DNA from: Flavobacteriales bacterium
GTDB lineage: Bacteria; Bacteroidota; Bacteroidia; Flavobacteriales_E; Vicingaceae
Assembly (NCBI GenBank): GCA_018608405.1
Contig: JABAZP010000005.1
Span: 124,001-188,000, forward strand
Direction: 5' to 3'
DNA length: 64,000 bases
Positions 8,294 to 17,717 of the stretch are shown piece by piece. A program made the translations under genes and the position numbers. Positions within the stretch are counted from its first letter, which is position 1; the number at the start of each line of letters is the position of its first letter. Below the pieces are notes generated by a model. That model saw nothing but the letters and a program-made list of their open reading frames with translations. It ran no database searches and was not told where the DNA came from.

Positions 8294-9997
8294 ATGAACT
8301 TCACTTTTGTAGATTTTCTAACCTTATTTGGTGCACTTGGATTTTTCATTTATGGAATGAAAGTCATGAGTGAAGGCATTCAAAGAACTGCAGGTTCTAA
8401 ATTGCGAGATATTTTAAGTAGTATGACCAAAAACCGCTATTTAGGGGTTTTTACAGGGTTTTTAATTACTTGCTTGGTTCAGTCATCTTCTGCAACTACC
8501 GTAATGGTAGTAAGTTTTGCAAATGCCGGTTTACTAAGTTTGGTAGAGTCAATAGGTGTAATTATGGGAGCCAACATTGGGACTACCATTACCGCATGGT
8601 TAATTGCATTTTTTGGTTTTAAAGTTAAAATATCGGCTTTTGCGTTGCCCATTATTGCTATTGGATTTCCATTAATGTTTGCCAAAAAGTCAACACTCCG
8701 CAGTTTGTCAGAAGTGTTAATCGGTTTTGCTTTATTATTTTTAGGATTAGATGCATTGAAAAGTTCAGTGCCAGATTTGAATCAAAACCCTGAAGTGCTT
8801 GAGTTTTTAAATGGGTTTACAGGATATGGTATTCTAACAACCATCTTGTTTGTTGCTGTGGGAACCGTTGTTACCATTGTGGTGCAGTCTTCATCAGCAG
8901 CTATGGCCCTTACGTTAACTTTGCTGTTTAATCAGGTTATTACTTTCGAGATTGCAGCAGCAATGGTGTTGGGTGAAAACATAGGGACTACCATAACAGC
9001 GAACCTTGCTGCAATTATAGCAAACGTTCATGCCAAACGGGCGGCGCGAGCTCATTTAATATTTAACGTTGTTGGGGTCATTTGGCTCATTTTAATATTC
9101 CCTTGGTTTTTAGATTTTATTGCCTACTTGTGGGGGCCCGCTCAGGACTTTTTGGCTCAAATTATTTCGGATATTGGGAATTCAGAGGCTGAGTTGAAGT
9201 TGTCTTTATTCCATTCTGTCTTTAATGTGATCAACACCCTAATCATGATAGGCTTCATTCCGCTAATTGCAAGAATTGTGACCAAAGTTGTGCCTTCAAA
9301 AGGAGGAGAAGATGAAGAATATCATTTGGAATACATTAGCAATGCTACCATGATTAATACAGAAGGTTCTATTCTGGAAGCAAAGAAAGAGGTGGTGAAA
9401 TTTGGTGCCATGGTAGCTAAAATGACTTCCTTTGTTCCTGAACTATTGGTAGAAACAGATAAAAAGAAGTTCAAGAAAAAGGTTGAACGAATTGAGAAGT
9501 ACGAACAAATAACTGATAACATTGAATCGGAAATAGGGGTTTATTTAGCTAAGGTTTCTGAGGGGGAATTAAACGAAAGAAGTTCGCTACAGATTAGAGC
9601 CATGCTAAGTATTGCCAATGATCTAGAGACGATTGGAGACATTAATAACTCCATGGGTAAGGTATTGCAGCGTAAAATGGAGTCGAAAATCTACTTCATT
9701 CCAAAACAACGTGAAAACCTGTTGGAAATGTTTAAACTCTTGAACGTTGCGTTAGATATTATGCAAAAAAACCTCAGTAATGGATTGCAAGGCAAATTCC
9801 TTGTAGAAGCTGAAGAGGCAGAAAAGGCAATTAATAAATTTAGAAACCAACTAAAAGAAGATCATCTAAAAAGCATTGAAAAAGGCAAGTATAAGTTTGA
9901 TAGTGGAATGATTTATACCGATTTGTTTGCAGCAATTGAAAGTATTGGGGACCGGATTATCTCGATTAGTGAAGCAGCCTGCGGAAAAATTAGCTAG
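8294..9997 (+). CDS. Na/Pi cotransporter family protein with C-terminal PhoU-like domain
   Basis: From the ATG at 8294 the product has 567 residues. A longer reading frame opens at 8201, but the promoter-like element at 8257 and the fit to the family start (FVDFLTLFGALGFFIYGMK) favour 8294. Two repeats with the QSSSATTVM and QSSSAAMAL signatures mark the two inverted Na/Pi-cotransporter halves, each followed by a GANIGTT or GENIGTT motif. Several membrane helices extend to about residue 350. The remaining C-terminal part is soluble, helical and PhoU-like (LSIANDLETIGDI). It imports phosphate with Na+ or controls its flux at the inner membrane. The divergent PhoB-type regulator and Pho-like boxes suggest phosphate regulation. 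Confidence 0.93.
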   Translation: MNFTFVDFLTLFGALGFFIYGMKVMSEGIQRTAGSKLRDILSSMTKNRYLGVFTGFLITCLVQSSSATTVMVVSFANAGLLSLVESIGVIMGANIGTTITAWLIAFFGFKVKISAFALPIIAIGFPLMFAKKSTLRSLSEVLIGFALLFLGLDALKSSVPDLNQNPEVLEFLNGFTGYGILTTILFVAVGTVVTIVVQSSSAAMALTLTLLFNQVITFEIAAAMVLGENIGTTITANLAAIIANVHAKRAARAHLIFNVVGVIWLILIFPWFLDFIAYLWGPAQDFLAQIISDIGNSEAELKLSLFHSVFNVINTLIMIGFIPLIARIVTKVVPSKGGEDEEYHLEYISNATMINTEGSILEAKKEVVKFGAMVAKMTSFVPELLVETDKKKFKKKVERIEKYEQITDNIESEIGVYLAKVSEGELNERSSLQIRAMLSIANDLETIGDINNSMGKVLQRKMESKIYFIPKQRENLLEMFKLLNVALDIMQKNLSNGLQGKFLVEAEEAEKAINKFRNQLKEDHLKSIEKGKYKFDSGMIYTDLFAAIESIGDRIISISEAACGKIS

Positions 9998-10458
9998 TCT
10001 AAGAAAATAGGTGTTTGAATGCTGTTACTTTGATTGAAAGCTCGGTCAATAACATAACCCTCCAAATACATACTGTCAATTCCAGAGCTTCGATAAGGAT
10101 TAATCTCTAATTCGAACCGGAATTCACCTTCGATACCATTTCTTGAGGATACGTTTTCGGAAGCAGGAATGCGATAATCCTGAAGTGCTGGTAATGGAAT
10201 GACAACCCCATTAACATAACGATAGCCCGTTACGATAAAGTTGTTTAAGTCCGCCGTGTTTCGCACTCCTATATTCCCATCACCATCTGTGAAACCAAGT
10301 TTCCATATTGCTACAGGGCCGGAAGCTTGACCAGTTTCTACAATTTGAAAATCGCGATAAAAAAGTTCAGGAGCATCTGAAAAGTTTTTATCCTCTTGGC
10401 AAGCTGAAATAGCTGACAAGATGAGGAAACCAATTCCTATTTTTACAAAACTTTTCAT
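9994..10458 (-). CDS. Hypothetical lipoprotein
   Basis: The product has 154 residues. It begins with a lipoprotein signal peptide whose lipobox is SAISAC near residue 20. The mature part contains FTDGDGNIGV, a Gly/Asp turn motif common in Bacteroidota surface or periplasmic lipoproteins of unknown function, followed by beta-rich sequence ending in SIQTPIFLD. It is convergent with the Na/Pi cotransporter (4-bp stop overlap) and divergent from the LuxE-like gene. No function can be assigned. Confidence 0.82.
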   Translation of the reverse strand: MKSFVKIGIGFLILSAISACQEDKNFSDAPELFYRDFQIVETGQASGPVAIWKLGFTDGDGNIGVRNTADLNNFIVTGYRYVNGVVIPLPALQDYRIPASENVSSRNGIEGEFRFELEINPYRSSGIDSMYLEGYVIDRAFNQSNSIQTPIFLD

Positions 10459-10490
10459 GCTTTAAAATTAATCAGAATAATTCTTTTCCA

Positions 10491-11498
10491 TTGAACTCAA
10501 AAATTACTGCATTTCATACGTCATTTGAGAAGAGACTTTTTACTTCCAGTGTTGATTCCTTTAACGATCTGAGTGTAGAATTATTTCAATTTCAATATGA
10601 TAGTAATGAAACCTACAGATCTTATTGCGAGTTAATTAAGGTAAAACCTGAGCTAATAGACGAGTATTTAAAAATCCCATTCTTACCCATTGATGCATTT
10701 AAATCTCATGAGTTGAAATCTGGAAGCTTCACGGCAGAAGCTACCTTCACAAGCAGCGGCACTTCAGGTGGGCAGACAAGCAGGCACCTCGTTCAGGACC
10801 TTAATTTGTATGAAAGAAGTTTTCAACTTGGGTTTGAGCATTTTTATCATGACATACAGGATTATTGTGTATTAGGGTTATTGCCGTCTTATTTGGAACG
10901 AAAAGGTTCTTCGCTCATATACATGGTAAATGATTTTATAGAAAAGAGTACCCATCCTTCAAGCGGCTTCTTTTTGAATAACCAAGATGAATTGTATGCT
11001 ATTTTAGTGAATTTAGCTGAAAAGAAAACTAAAGTGCTGCTCATCGGAGTTTCTTTTGCATTGCTTGATTTTGCGGAGCGCTATCAATTAAGTTCAAATG
11101 AAAATTTGATTGTGATGGAAACAGGGGGCATGAAAGGTAGAAGGAAAGAATTAATTCGGGAAGAATTACATTTCATTTTATGTAAATCTTTCGGAGTTAA
11201 ATGCATTCATTCAGAATACGGGATGACTGAATTATTATCACAAGCCTATTCTAAAGGAAATGGAATTTTTGAAACTCCACCGTGGATGAAGGTTTTAATT
11301 CGTGAACAAGATGACCCATTTCACCTGATAAACAGCGGAAAAACTGGCGCTGTCAATATCATTGATCTCGCTAATATTTCGTCTTGTGCATTTATTCAGA
11401 CTGACGATTTAGGTATGTATGTTTCTAATAATCAGTTTAAAATTTTGGGGCGCTCAGATGTTTCTGATGTTAGAGGTTGTAACTTAATGGTGAGTTAG
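10491..11498 (+). CDS. LuxE-like acyl-protein synthetase / acyltransferase family protein
   Basis: The product has 335 residues from a TTG start; no in-frame ATG is available nearby upstream. The sequence TFTSSGTSGGQTSRH near residue 85 is the Ser/Thr/Gly-rich nucleotide-binding motif of acyl-adenylating enzymes, including LuxE. ETGGMKGRRKELIREE near residue 205 and SEYGMTELLSQAY near 240 match the LuxE/adenylate-forming core. The protein probably activates a carboxylic acid as an acyl-adenylate. No luxCD-like reductase is adjacent, so a luminescence role is not supported. In Bacteroidota such stand-alone members are of unknown role. Confidence 0.82.
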   Translation: MNSKITAFHTSFEKRLFTSSVDSFNDLSVELFQFQYDSNETYRSYCELIKVKPELIDEYLKIPFLPIDAFKSHELKSGSFTAEATFTSSGTSGGQTSRHLVQDLNLYERSFQLGFEHFYHDIQDYCVLGLLPSYLERKGSSLIYMVNDFIEKSTHPSSGFFLNNQDELYAILVNLAEKKTKVLLIGVSFALLDFAERYQLSSNENLIVMETGGMKGRRKELIREELHFILCKSFGVKCIHSEYGMTELLSQAYSKGNGIFETPPWMKVLIREQDDPFHLINSGKTGAVNIIDLANISSCAFIQTDDLGMYVSNNQFKILGRSDVSDVRGCNLMVS

Positions 11499-11567
11499 TT
11501 TTTTTGGGTCGAGACTTTTTAAATTCTTTTACTAATTTTCAAAAAGCTTTATTACGGTTAAAAAGAT

Positions 11568-12623
11568 ATGTTACATCGCCTAATTACTATTCTAATATTT
11601 TGTAGTACTTCCATTTTGTATGGTCAACCTAATGCTAGTGAATTAATTGAGGAAGGTGTAGCGTTGAACGATCAGGGAAAGTATCAAGAAGCAATTTCAA
11701 AATACGACAAGGCACTTCTTGCTGATGGGAAAAATCTACATGCATTAGCAGAGAAGGCTTATTCTCAGATGGGAATGCAAGAATATAAATTAGCGATTGC
11801 AACCTGCAAAAAAGCACTAAAAATAAAGGTTGAGGAAAAAGAACCACTTAAGCTAATTTATATTACCTACGCCAATGCTCTTGATCTTTCCGGCAAGCCA
11901 AAAGAGGCTATAAAAATATACGACAAAGGACTCACCGAATACCCAGGATTTTATTCATTGCTTTATAATAAGGGAGTTACCTTGAGTGGAATGGGCAATT
12001 GGGATGAAGCCATATCGTGTTTTCAGAAATCGGCAAAAGCAAATCCAAGCCATGGTAGCACTTATTTGGCCTTAGGCAGGTCACTTGGAACGAAAAAGCA
12101 AAATATCCCGGCTTTATTGAGCTATCTAAGGTTTCACATTATTGAGCCGGATAGTCCGAGATCAAAAAAGAATTTTGAAATGATACAAGAATTGATGTTT
12201 TCTAATATCGAAAAAACCGGTGATCATTCAATTTCAATTACCCTTCCTTCACAAAGTTTAGAAGAAATGGGAAGTGCTGAAAAGACGGAGTATAGTTTTA
12301 GAAGTATTGAATTAATTCTCTCCATGCAAAGTGCTTTGGACTTGGGTGAGAATCAATCAGAATTAACCCATGTTGACCGATTTGAGAAAAAGTTGAACTC
12401 AATGTTTGAGTCATTGGACGAATCAAAAAAAGGGAATTCAGGATTTTATTGGGAGTTCTTGGCTCCTTATTTTATTGAGTTGGGAAAGAATAATTATGAA
12501 AATGTTCTTGCCCATTTGGTTTTTTCAAATCAAGAAGATGATAATGTTTCAGGATGGTTATTAGAGAATGAAAGCAGCGTTCGTAGTTTCTACGAATGGT
12601 CTTCAAATTATAAATGGGATTAA
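11568..12623 (+). CDS. Secreted tetratricopeptide-repeat protein
   Basis: The product has 351 residues. A signal peptide ends near SILYGQ (residue 21). TPR helices occupy about residues 25-200, for example GKYQEAISKYDKALLADGKN, GKPKEAIKIYDKGLTEYPGF and GNWDEAISCFQKSAKANPSH. The C-terminal part (about 210-351) has no repeats and is unlike anything I can name. TPR arrays bind partner proteins, so a periplasmic scaffold role is likely. It follows the LuxE-like gene by about 70 bp and is convergent with mutS. Confidence 0.85.
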   Translation: MLHRLITILIFCSTSILYGQPNASELIEEGVALNDQGKYQEAISKYDKALLADGKNLHALAEKAYSQMGMQEYKLAIATCKKALKIKVEEKEPLKLIYITYANALDLSGKPKEAIKIYDKGLTEYPGFYSLLYNKGVTLSGMGNWDEAISCFQKSAKANPSHGSTYLALGRSLGTKKQNIPALLSYLRFHIIEPDSPRSKKNFEMIQELMFSNIEKTGDHSISITLPSQSLEEMGSAEKTEYSFRSIELILSMQSALDLGENQSELTHVDRFEKKLNSMFESLDESKKGNSGFYWEFLAPYFIELGKNNYENVLAHLVFSNQEDDNVSGWLLENESSVRSFYEWSSNYKWD

Positions 12624-12638
12624 ACGTGCCTGTAAAAG

Positions 12639-15287
12639 TTATTTTCCTCCCACTAAGTTTTTAATTTCATTCAATTTCATGAGCGCTTCTACCGGAGTAA
12701 GAGTGTTAATGTCCATTTTCGTCAACTCCTCTTTGATGTTTTCTAAAACGGGGTCGTCAAGCTGAAAGAAACTTAGTTGAAAATCATCTTTTAGGTCATT
12801 CCCAAGTTCTTGGATTTTTTCTTTGTTGCCTTGCGAACTATTTTTCTTTTCTAATTCTACTAACAGTTGGTTCGCCCTGCGAATTAAGGTTGCAGGCATA
12901 CCAGCCATTTTTGCTACATGTATTCCAAAGCTGTGATTTGAGCCTCCAGAGACTAGCTTTCGCATGAAAATAATTTTCTTTCCAATTTCTTTTACGGAAA
13001 CGTTAAAGTTTTTTATTCGAGGAAAACTCTTCGTCATTTCGTTGAGCTCATGGTAATGTGTGGCAAACAAAGTTTTAGGTGCGGCTATTTTATTTTCATG
13101 TAAATATTCTGCTATGGCCCAGGCAATTGAAATTCCATCGTAAGTGCTTGTCCCTCGGCCTATCTCATCTAATAAAATAAGACTACGCTCTGAAATATTA
13201 TTTAAAATACTTGCGGTCTCGTTCATCTCAACCATGAAAGTTGACTCTCCTGAAGAAATGTTGTCAGAAGCTCCGACTCTGGTAAAAATCTTGTCAACTA
13301 AGCCAATTTTAGCATGCGTAGCCGGCACAAAACTACCGACTTGTGCCATAAGTGTAATTAACGCCGTTTGTCTTAATAAAGCAGACTTACCCGACATGTT
13401 AGGTCCTGTGATCATGATGATCTGTTGACTTTCGTTATTCAGATAAATATCGTTCGATATATACTCTTCGCCTGCATTTAATTGCTGCTCTATAACCGGG
13501 TGTCGGCCTGACTGTATTTCGATGGCTAGACTTTCATTTATTTCAGGTTTTACATAATTCCTCGCATCTGCAAGGGTAGCGAAGGATAAAAAACAATCAA
13601 GTTGTGCAATAAGGTTGGCATTTAATTGTATGGGAAGAATGTATTCAGTTGTCTCCTGCACCAAGGCTTGGTATAGATTAGCTTCCAAAATGCCTATTTT
13701 TTCTTCAGCTCCAAGTATTTTCGTTTCGTATTGTTTGAGTTCTTCGGTAATGTATCGCTCTGCGCTCACCAGTGTTTGCTTTCTAATCCATCCCTCTGGA
13801 ACTTTGTCTTTGTGTGTGTTACGTACTTCAATGTAATATCCAAAAACATTGTTGAACGCAATTTTTAATGAAGAAATCCCAGTTGCTTCTGTTTCTCTTT
13901 GTTGCATCTCAAGCAACATTTGCTTTCCACCTGTTTGAAGCTTTCTCAGTTCGTCTAGTTCGTCACTTACTCCAGCCGTTATTACATTTCCTTTCTGAAT
14001 TAACACAGGGGGTTCTTCATGTAATTGTTGCTGAATTTTATCCACAAGAGATTCGCACAAATTCATTTGTTCTGCAATTCTCTTTAGCGTGTTGTTTTTT
14101 GATGTTTTTGCACATTCTTTAATCAGGCGAAGTGAAGCCATGGCCAAAGAAAGTTGCTTTAACTCCCTAGGATTTATTCTGCCCGTAGAAACCTTTGAAA
14201 TGAGACGCTCCAAATCACCAATTTGTGAAATATGCTGACGAAGTATTCTGGCTGTTTCATTTTCATTGAGAAGGTACTCGACTGCAGAAAGTCGTTCTTG
14301 GATTGGGTTTATTTCTTTCAAAGGAAGCGCAATCCATCGCCTCATCATTCTAGCGCCCATGGGAGAAATGGTTTCATCCATTACATCCAAAAGTGTTGTT
14401 GCACCTTCGTTAGACGAATACATTAATTCTAAATTGCGAATCGTGAACCGATCTAACCACACATAATTATTAGCATCAATTCGTGCAATTTTATTGATGT
14501 GCTTTAGTTTGTCATGACGAGTATCTGCCAAGTAATGCAATGCAGCACCTGCTGCAACTATTCCTGCATGTAAACTTTCAACACCAAAACCCTTTAACGA
14601 TTTTGTTTCAAAATGTTTTAACAGAATGTCTTCTCCAAACTCTTTTGTAAACACCCAATCATCAAGAAGATAGGTAAAAAAACTCGTTCCAAATTGAGCC
14701 TCAAATTCTTTCTTATACTGTTTTTGAAACAAGACTTCACTGGGTTGAAAGCTCTGAAGTAGTTTGTCAATGTGTTCTGAGTTTCCTTCGGCTAAGAGAA
14801 ATTCTCCGGTAGATATATCTAGAAATGAAACACCAATTAACCCATTGCTTTGCTTCCCTGAAGCAAAGTGAACTGCTGCTAAGAAGTTATTGGACTTTTG
14901 TGACAAGACTTCATCGTTGTACGAAACCCCCGGAGTTACGAGTTCGGTAACACCTCTTTTTACAATGCTTTTCGTTTGTTTAGGATCTTCTAGCTGATCG
15001 CAAATGGCTACGCGGTATCCAGCTCTAACTAGCTTTGGTAAATAAGTGTTGATGGAATGGTGAGGGAACCCTGCTAAGGCAATTTCATTGGCCGAGCCGT
15101 TGTGCCTTTTTGTTAATGTAATGCCTAATGTTTTCGCTGCTTTTACTGCATCATCACCAAAGGTTTCGTAAAAATCACCTACTCTAAAAAGCAATACCGC
15201 GTCAGGATACTTTCCCTTAATCTGATTGAACTGTTTCATCAGAGGGGTTTCCTTTGGCTGCTTCGACGATTTTACTTTTTTGCTCAC
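12639..15287 (-). CDS. mutS: DNA mismatch repair protein MutS
   Basis: The product has 882 residues from a GTG start, a normal length for MutS1. It recognises base mismatches and recruits MutL. The mismatch-contact Phe-x-Glu motif lies in [13 protein letters not shown] near residue 40. Connector, core and clamp domains follow. The ATPase has a Walker A ([14 protein letters not shown]) near residue 625, [11 protein letters not shown], and a Walker B ([16 protein letters not shown]) near 700. The C-terminal helix-turn-helix includes [11 protein letters not shown]. It is convergent with the TPR gene and divergent from the rRNA/tRNA methyltransferase gene. No sign of damage. Confidence 0.98.
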   Translation of the reverse strand: MSKKVKSSKQPKETPLMKQFNQIKGKYPDAVLLFRVGDFYETFGDDAVKAAKTLGITLTKRHNGSANEIALAGFPHHSINTYLPKLVRAGYRVAICDQLEDPKQTKSIVKRGVTELVTPGVSYNDEVLSQKSNNFLAAVHFASGKQSNGLIGVSFLDISTGEFLLAEGNSEHIDKLLQSFQPSEVLFQKQYKKEFEAQFGTSFFTYLLDDWVFTKEFGEDILLKHFETKSLKGFGVESLHAGIVAAGAALHYLADTRHDKLKHINKIARIDANNYVWLDRFTIRNLELMYSSNEGATTLLDVMDETISPMGARMMRRWIALPLKEINPIQERLSAVEYLLNENETARILRQHISQIGDLERLISKVSTGRINPRELKQLSLAMASLRLIKECAKTSKNNTLKRIAEQMNLCESLVDKIQQQLHEEPPVLIQKGNVITAGVSDELDELRKLQTGGKQMLLEMQQRETEATGISSLKIAFNNVFGYYIEVRNTHKDKVPEGWIRKQTLVSAERYITEELKQYETKILGAEEKIGILEANLYQALVQETTEYILPIQLNANLIAQLDCFLSFATLADARNYVKPEINESLAIEIQSGRHPVIEQQLNAGEEYISNDIYLNNESQQIIMITGPNMSGKSALLRQTALITLMAQVGSFVPATHAKIGLVDKIFTRVGASDNISSGESTFMVEMNETASILNNISERSLILLDEIGRGTSTYDGISIAWAIAEYLHENKIAAPKTLFATHYHELNEMTKSFPRIKNFNVSVKEIGKKIIFMRKLVSGGSNHSFGIHVAKMAGMPATLIRRANQLLVELEKKNSSQGNKEKIQELGNDLKDDFQLSFFQLDDPVLENIKEELTKMDINTLTPVEALMKLNEIKNLVGGK

Positions 15288-15334
15288 ATTACATTTTTAG
15301 AAGCTTAAAAGTAATAAGATCGCTTTGCAGGGTC

Positions 15335-15342
15335 TACTTTTG
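15335..15342 (+). promoter_or_regulatory. -7 element upstream of the SpoU methyltransferase gene
   Basis: TACTTTTG matches TAnnTTTG and lies 43 nt before the ATG at 15386, in the mutS/trmH-family divergent gap. No clear -33 box is seen. Confidence 0.4.
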
Positions 15343-15385
15343 ACACTTCTTACTTATCATTAGTTTTTCACAAATAGACTGAAAC

Positions 15386-15916
15386 ATGAACCGGAAATTA
15401 GCAAACGAAGAATTAGGAAGAATAGACCTTGAAAGCTTTAAAAATTTTAAGAAAACACCCATTGTAGTTGTACTAGATAATATTAGGAGCTTAAATAATA
15501 TTGGGTCCGTTTTTAGAACTTCAGATGCCATGGCAATTGAAGCTGTTTACTTGTGTGGTATCACTGCTCAGCCACCTCATCGAGAAATTAATAAAACGGC
15601 ACTTGGGGCAACTGAGTCTGTGGATTGGAGCTATTTTGAAACCACGAAATCTGCTGTTCAAACTTTGAAAGACAATGGATATACTATTTTGTCTGTAGAG
15701 CAAACTGAAGGGAGTATTTTATTGAATCATTTTGAAGTGAAGAAGGGGCAAAAGGTGGCGTTAGTATTTGGACATGAAGTGAATGGAGTAGAGCAAGAAA
15801 TAATTGATAGGAGTGATGCTGTGATTGAAATCCCCCAAAAAGGGACAAAGCACTCGCTGAATATATCGGTAAGTACTGGTATCGTTTTATGGGATTTATG
15901 TTCTAAATTTGAGTAG
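15386..15916 (+). CDS. SpoU/TrmH-family RNA 2'-O-methyltransferase
   Basis: The product has 176 residues. All three SPOUT motifs are present: LDNIRSLNNIGSVFRTSDA (motif 1), VALVFGHEVNGV (motif 2) and IEIPQKGTKHSLNISVSTGI (motif 3). The trefoil-knot fold methylates a ribose 2'-hydroxyl in tRNA or rRNA using S-adenosylmethionine. The exact target cannot be told. The protein lacks an N-terminal substrate-binding extension, so it is a compact member. It appears to lead a same-strand run with the DUF3108, MreB-like and DUF2461 genes. Confidence 0.93.
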   Translation: MNRKLANEELGRIDLESFKNFKKTPIVVVLDNIRSLNNIGSVFRTSDAMAIEAVYLCGITAQPPHREINKTALGATESVDWSYFETTKSAVQTLKDNGYTILSVEQTEGSILLNHFEVKKGQKVALVFGHEVNGVEQEIIDRSDAVIEIPQKGTKHSLNISVSTGIVLWDLCSKFE

Positions 15917-15974
15917 GTAGGATAGCCTTTAGGGTATGGCATACTCTTTGAATAGTAATTGGGAAACAATCATT

Positions 15975-16805
15975 ATGAAAAAATTAATTTCTTTTTTCAG
16001 CATCTTCTTCTTTTTCACTTTTTGTGTTGTTGCCCGCGCTCAACCTGAAGAAAAGCAAAAGGGAGATTCATTAACCGACCGACCATTCGAATATCGAAAA
16101 GTAGAAAACAAAGCATTTAAAGATGGCGAATTTTTAAAGTACAAATTGGCCTATGGCATTATGAATGCGGGTGAAGCAACACTGGAAGTAAAAAAGGTTA
16201 AAAAGAAAATTCAAGGTAGAGACATCTTACACATTATTGGCAGAGGATACAGTATTTCAGCTTTTGATTGGTTTTTTAAAGTGAGAGATAAGTACGAAAC
16301 CTATTTAGACGAAGAAGGTATTTTTCCGTGGTTGTTTGTTCGCAGAATTGAAGAAGGCGGCTACAAAAAAGAACAGGACTACAAGTTTTTTCAGAATCTA
16401 GAAAAAGTTGAGCATGTTCAGAAAAAAGAAGAGTTTAAAGTCCCACATGGCGTGCAAGACATGATTTCTTCCTTTTACTACGCTCGTACAATTGACTTTA
16501 GTAATGCTCAAAAAAATCAGGTGTATGAATTTGATTCTTTTGTTGACGGAGAAGTTTATCCGATTAAAATAAAATACGCAGGAAATAAAACGATTAAAGT
16601 AGATGCCGGAAAATTCGACTGCATGATTTTTCATCCTGTAGTGCAAGAGGGAAGGATTTTTAAAAGTGATGATGATGTGACGGTATACATTACAAAAGAT
16701 GAAAACAAGATTCCTGTTCTGGCTCGGGCTAAAATATTGGTCGGTTCCGTTCGCATGGAGTTGATTGATTACAAGAACCTTGCGAACCCAATGGCGAAGC
16801 GATAG
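15975..16805 (+). CDS. DUF3108 periplasmic protein
   Basis: From the ATG at 15975 the product has 276 residues; an in-frame ATG at 15936 would place 13 polar residues before the signal peptide and is less likely. The signal peptide (KKLISFFSIFFFFTFC) ends near ARAQ. The mature protein shows FKDGEFLKYKLAYGIMNAGEATLEV, the N-terminal signature of DUF3108, followed by beta-strand-rich sequence. The family is exported and of unknown function. It lies 58 bp after the methyltransferase gene and 2 bp before the MreB-like gene. Confidence 0.88.
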   Translation: MKKLISFFSIFFFFTFCVVARAQPEEKQKGDSLTDRPFEYRKVENKAFKDGEFLKYKLAYGIMNAGEATLEVKKVKKKIQGRDILHIIGRGYSISAFDWFFKVRDKYETYLDEEGIFPWLFVRRIEEGGYKKEQDYKFFQNLEKVEHVQKKEEFKVPHGVQDMISSFYYARTIDFSNAQKNQVYEFDSFVDGEVYPIKIKYAGNKTIKVDAGKFDCMIFHPVVQEGRIFKSDDDVTVYITKDENKIPVLARAKILVGSVRMELIDYKNLANPMAKR

Positions 16806-16807
16806 GT

Positions 16808-17158
16808 ATGAGCTATTTTCACTTTTTACAGCCGATTCTTATTTATTTACAGTTCTATAAAAATAAAATAACAGTTACTCGATTGGATAACGGTAAATCA
16901 ATCACTCGAATGGCTGACCCTTTATTCTCTTCTGAGCGGATGATTCTGGCAGATTTTACAGCTGCTGAGACCCTTGTGAGATTTTGTATTGGAGAGTTGG
17001 TAAGAAAAAAAATGGTGTCGAAGCCATTATCATTTGTGATTCAAGTTATGGAGGGTTTTGAAGGGGGTCTTTCTAATGTAGAGTTGAGATCATACCGAGA
17101 TTCTGCCATGTTTTCGGGAGCGACGAGAGTCGGAATTATTTGGGGTTCATCCCATTAG
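16808..17158 (+). CDS. Short MreB-like (actin-fold) protein, possibly frameshifted
   Basis: The product as read has 116 residues. Residues about 47-104 resemble the MreB segment running from the IADF helix to the following strand: ILADFTAAETLVRFCIGELV, then SKPLSFVIQVMEG and NVELRSYRDSAMFSGATRV. No ATP-binding phosphate loops of full-length MreB are present, and canonical MreB has about 340 residues. After residue about 108 the frame ends in IIWGSSH. The -1 frame instead stays open from 17131 to 17232, reading NYLGFIPLETNEALEVIS and onward, and looks coding. A one-base indel near 17130 would give a protein of about 140 residues. The MreB likeness is my own reading and is moderate. Confidence 0.5.
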   Translation: MSYFHFLQPILIYLQFYKNKITVTRLDNGKSITRMADPLFSSERMILADFTAAETLVRFCIGELVRKKMVSKPLSFVIQVMEGFEGGLSNVELRSYRDSAMFSGATRVGIIWGSSH

Positions 17159-17305
17159 AGACAAATGAAGCTTTAGAAGTGATTTCAAATCAACAAGTCT
17201 CAGCGGTAAAAGGCATGAAAGTTTTTCGATGACTTTTTTCAATTTAGAAGGGATAGTTTTAAACCAAATTCAGACAAAATTGCTTTACTACAAAACAGAG
17301 ATTAC

Positions 17306-17712
17306 ATGCACTTTACAGACCTCTTCAAATTTTTAGAAACACTTCAAAAAAACAACTCAAAAGAATGGATGGATGCCAATCGGAGATATTACCATGAAAT
17401 AAGAGATGCGCACATTGCATGGTTAGATCAACTTAGCTTGAAGTTGGCGAAAGTGGATAAAGACTACACGCCAACAACCGGGAAGAAGGGAATCAATAGG
17501 ATCAATAATAATTTAATGTTTCACCCCAACAAACCAGTGTACAAGGACCATTTTGGTGCAGGCTTGGATCAACAATCCAAGCAAGGTGATTTTTACATTC
17601 ACATTGGCGTGAATGAATCTTTTATAGCTGGTGGTTATTGCAAGCCAAAGTCAGAACTGCTAAGTAGCATTCGAGAAGCCATTGATTTTAATGGTGAGGA
17701 ATTGAAAAAGAT
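17306..17712 (+). pseudogene. DUF2461 protein, 3' part lost against secA
   Basis: The start (FTDLFKFLETLQKNNSKEWMDANRRYYHE) and the internal LMFHPNKPVYKDHFGAGLD and GDFYIHIG are the signatures of the DUF2461/TIGR02453 family, whose members have about 220 residues. Family-like sequence runs only to about residue 134 (EAIDFNGEELKKI). The open frame then continues to 17800 as the antisense of the secA C-terminus and is no longer family-like. The C-terminal third is therefore missing, replaced by the end of the convergent secA gene, whose stop codon lies at 17718. This is either a real deletion or an assembly join. The family's function is unknown. Confidence 0.75.
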
Positions 17713-17717
17713 TATAA

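Noticed and set aside
10491-11498. Part of a bioluminescence operon
   Set aside because: No luxCDAB-like neighbours; only a LuxE-type fold is supported.
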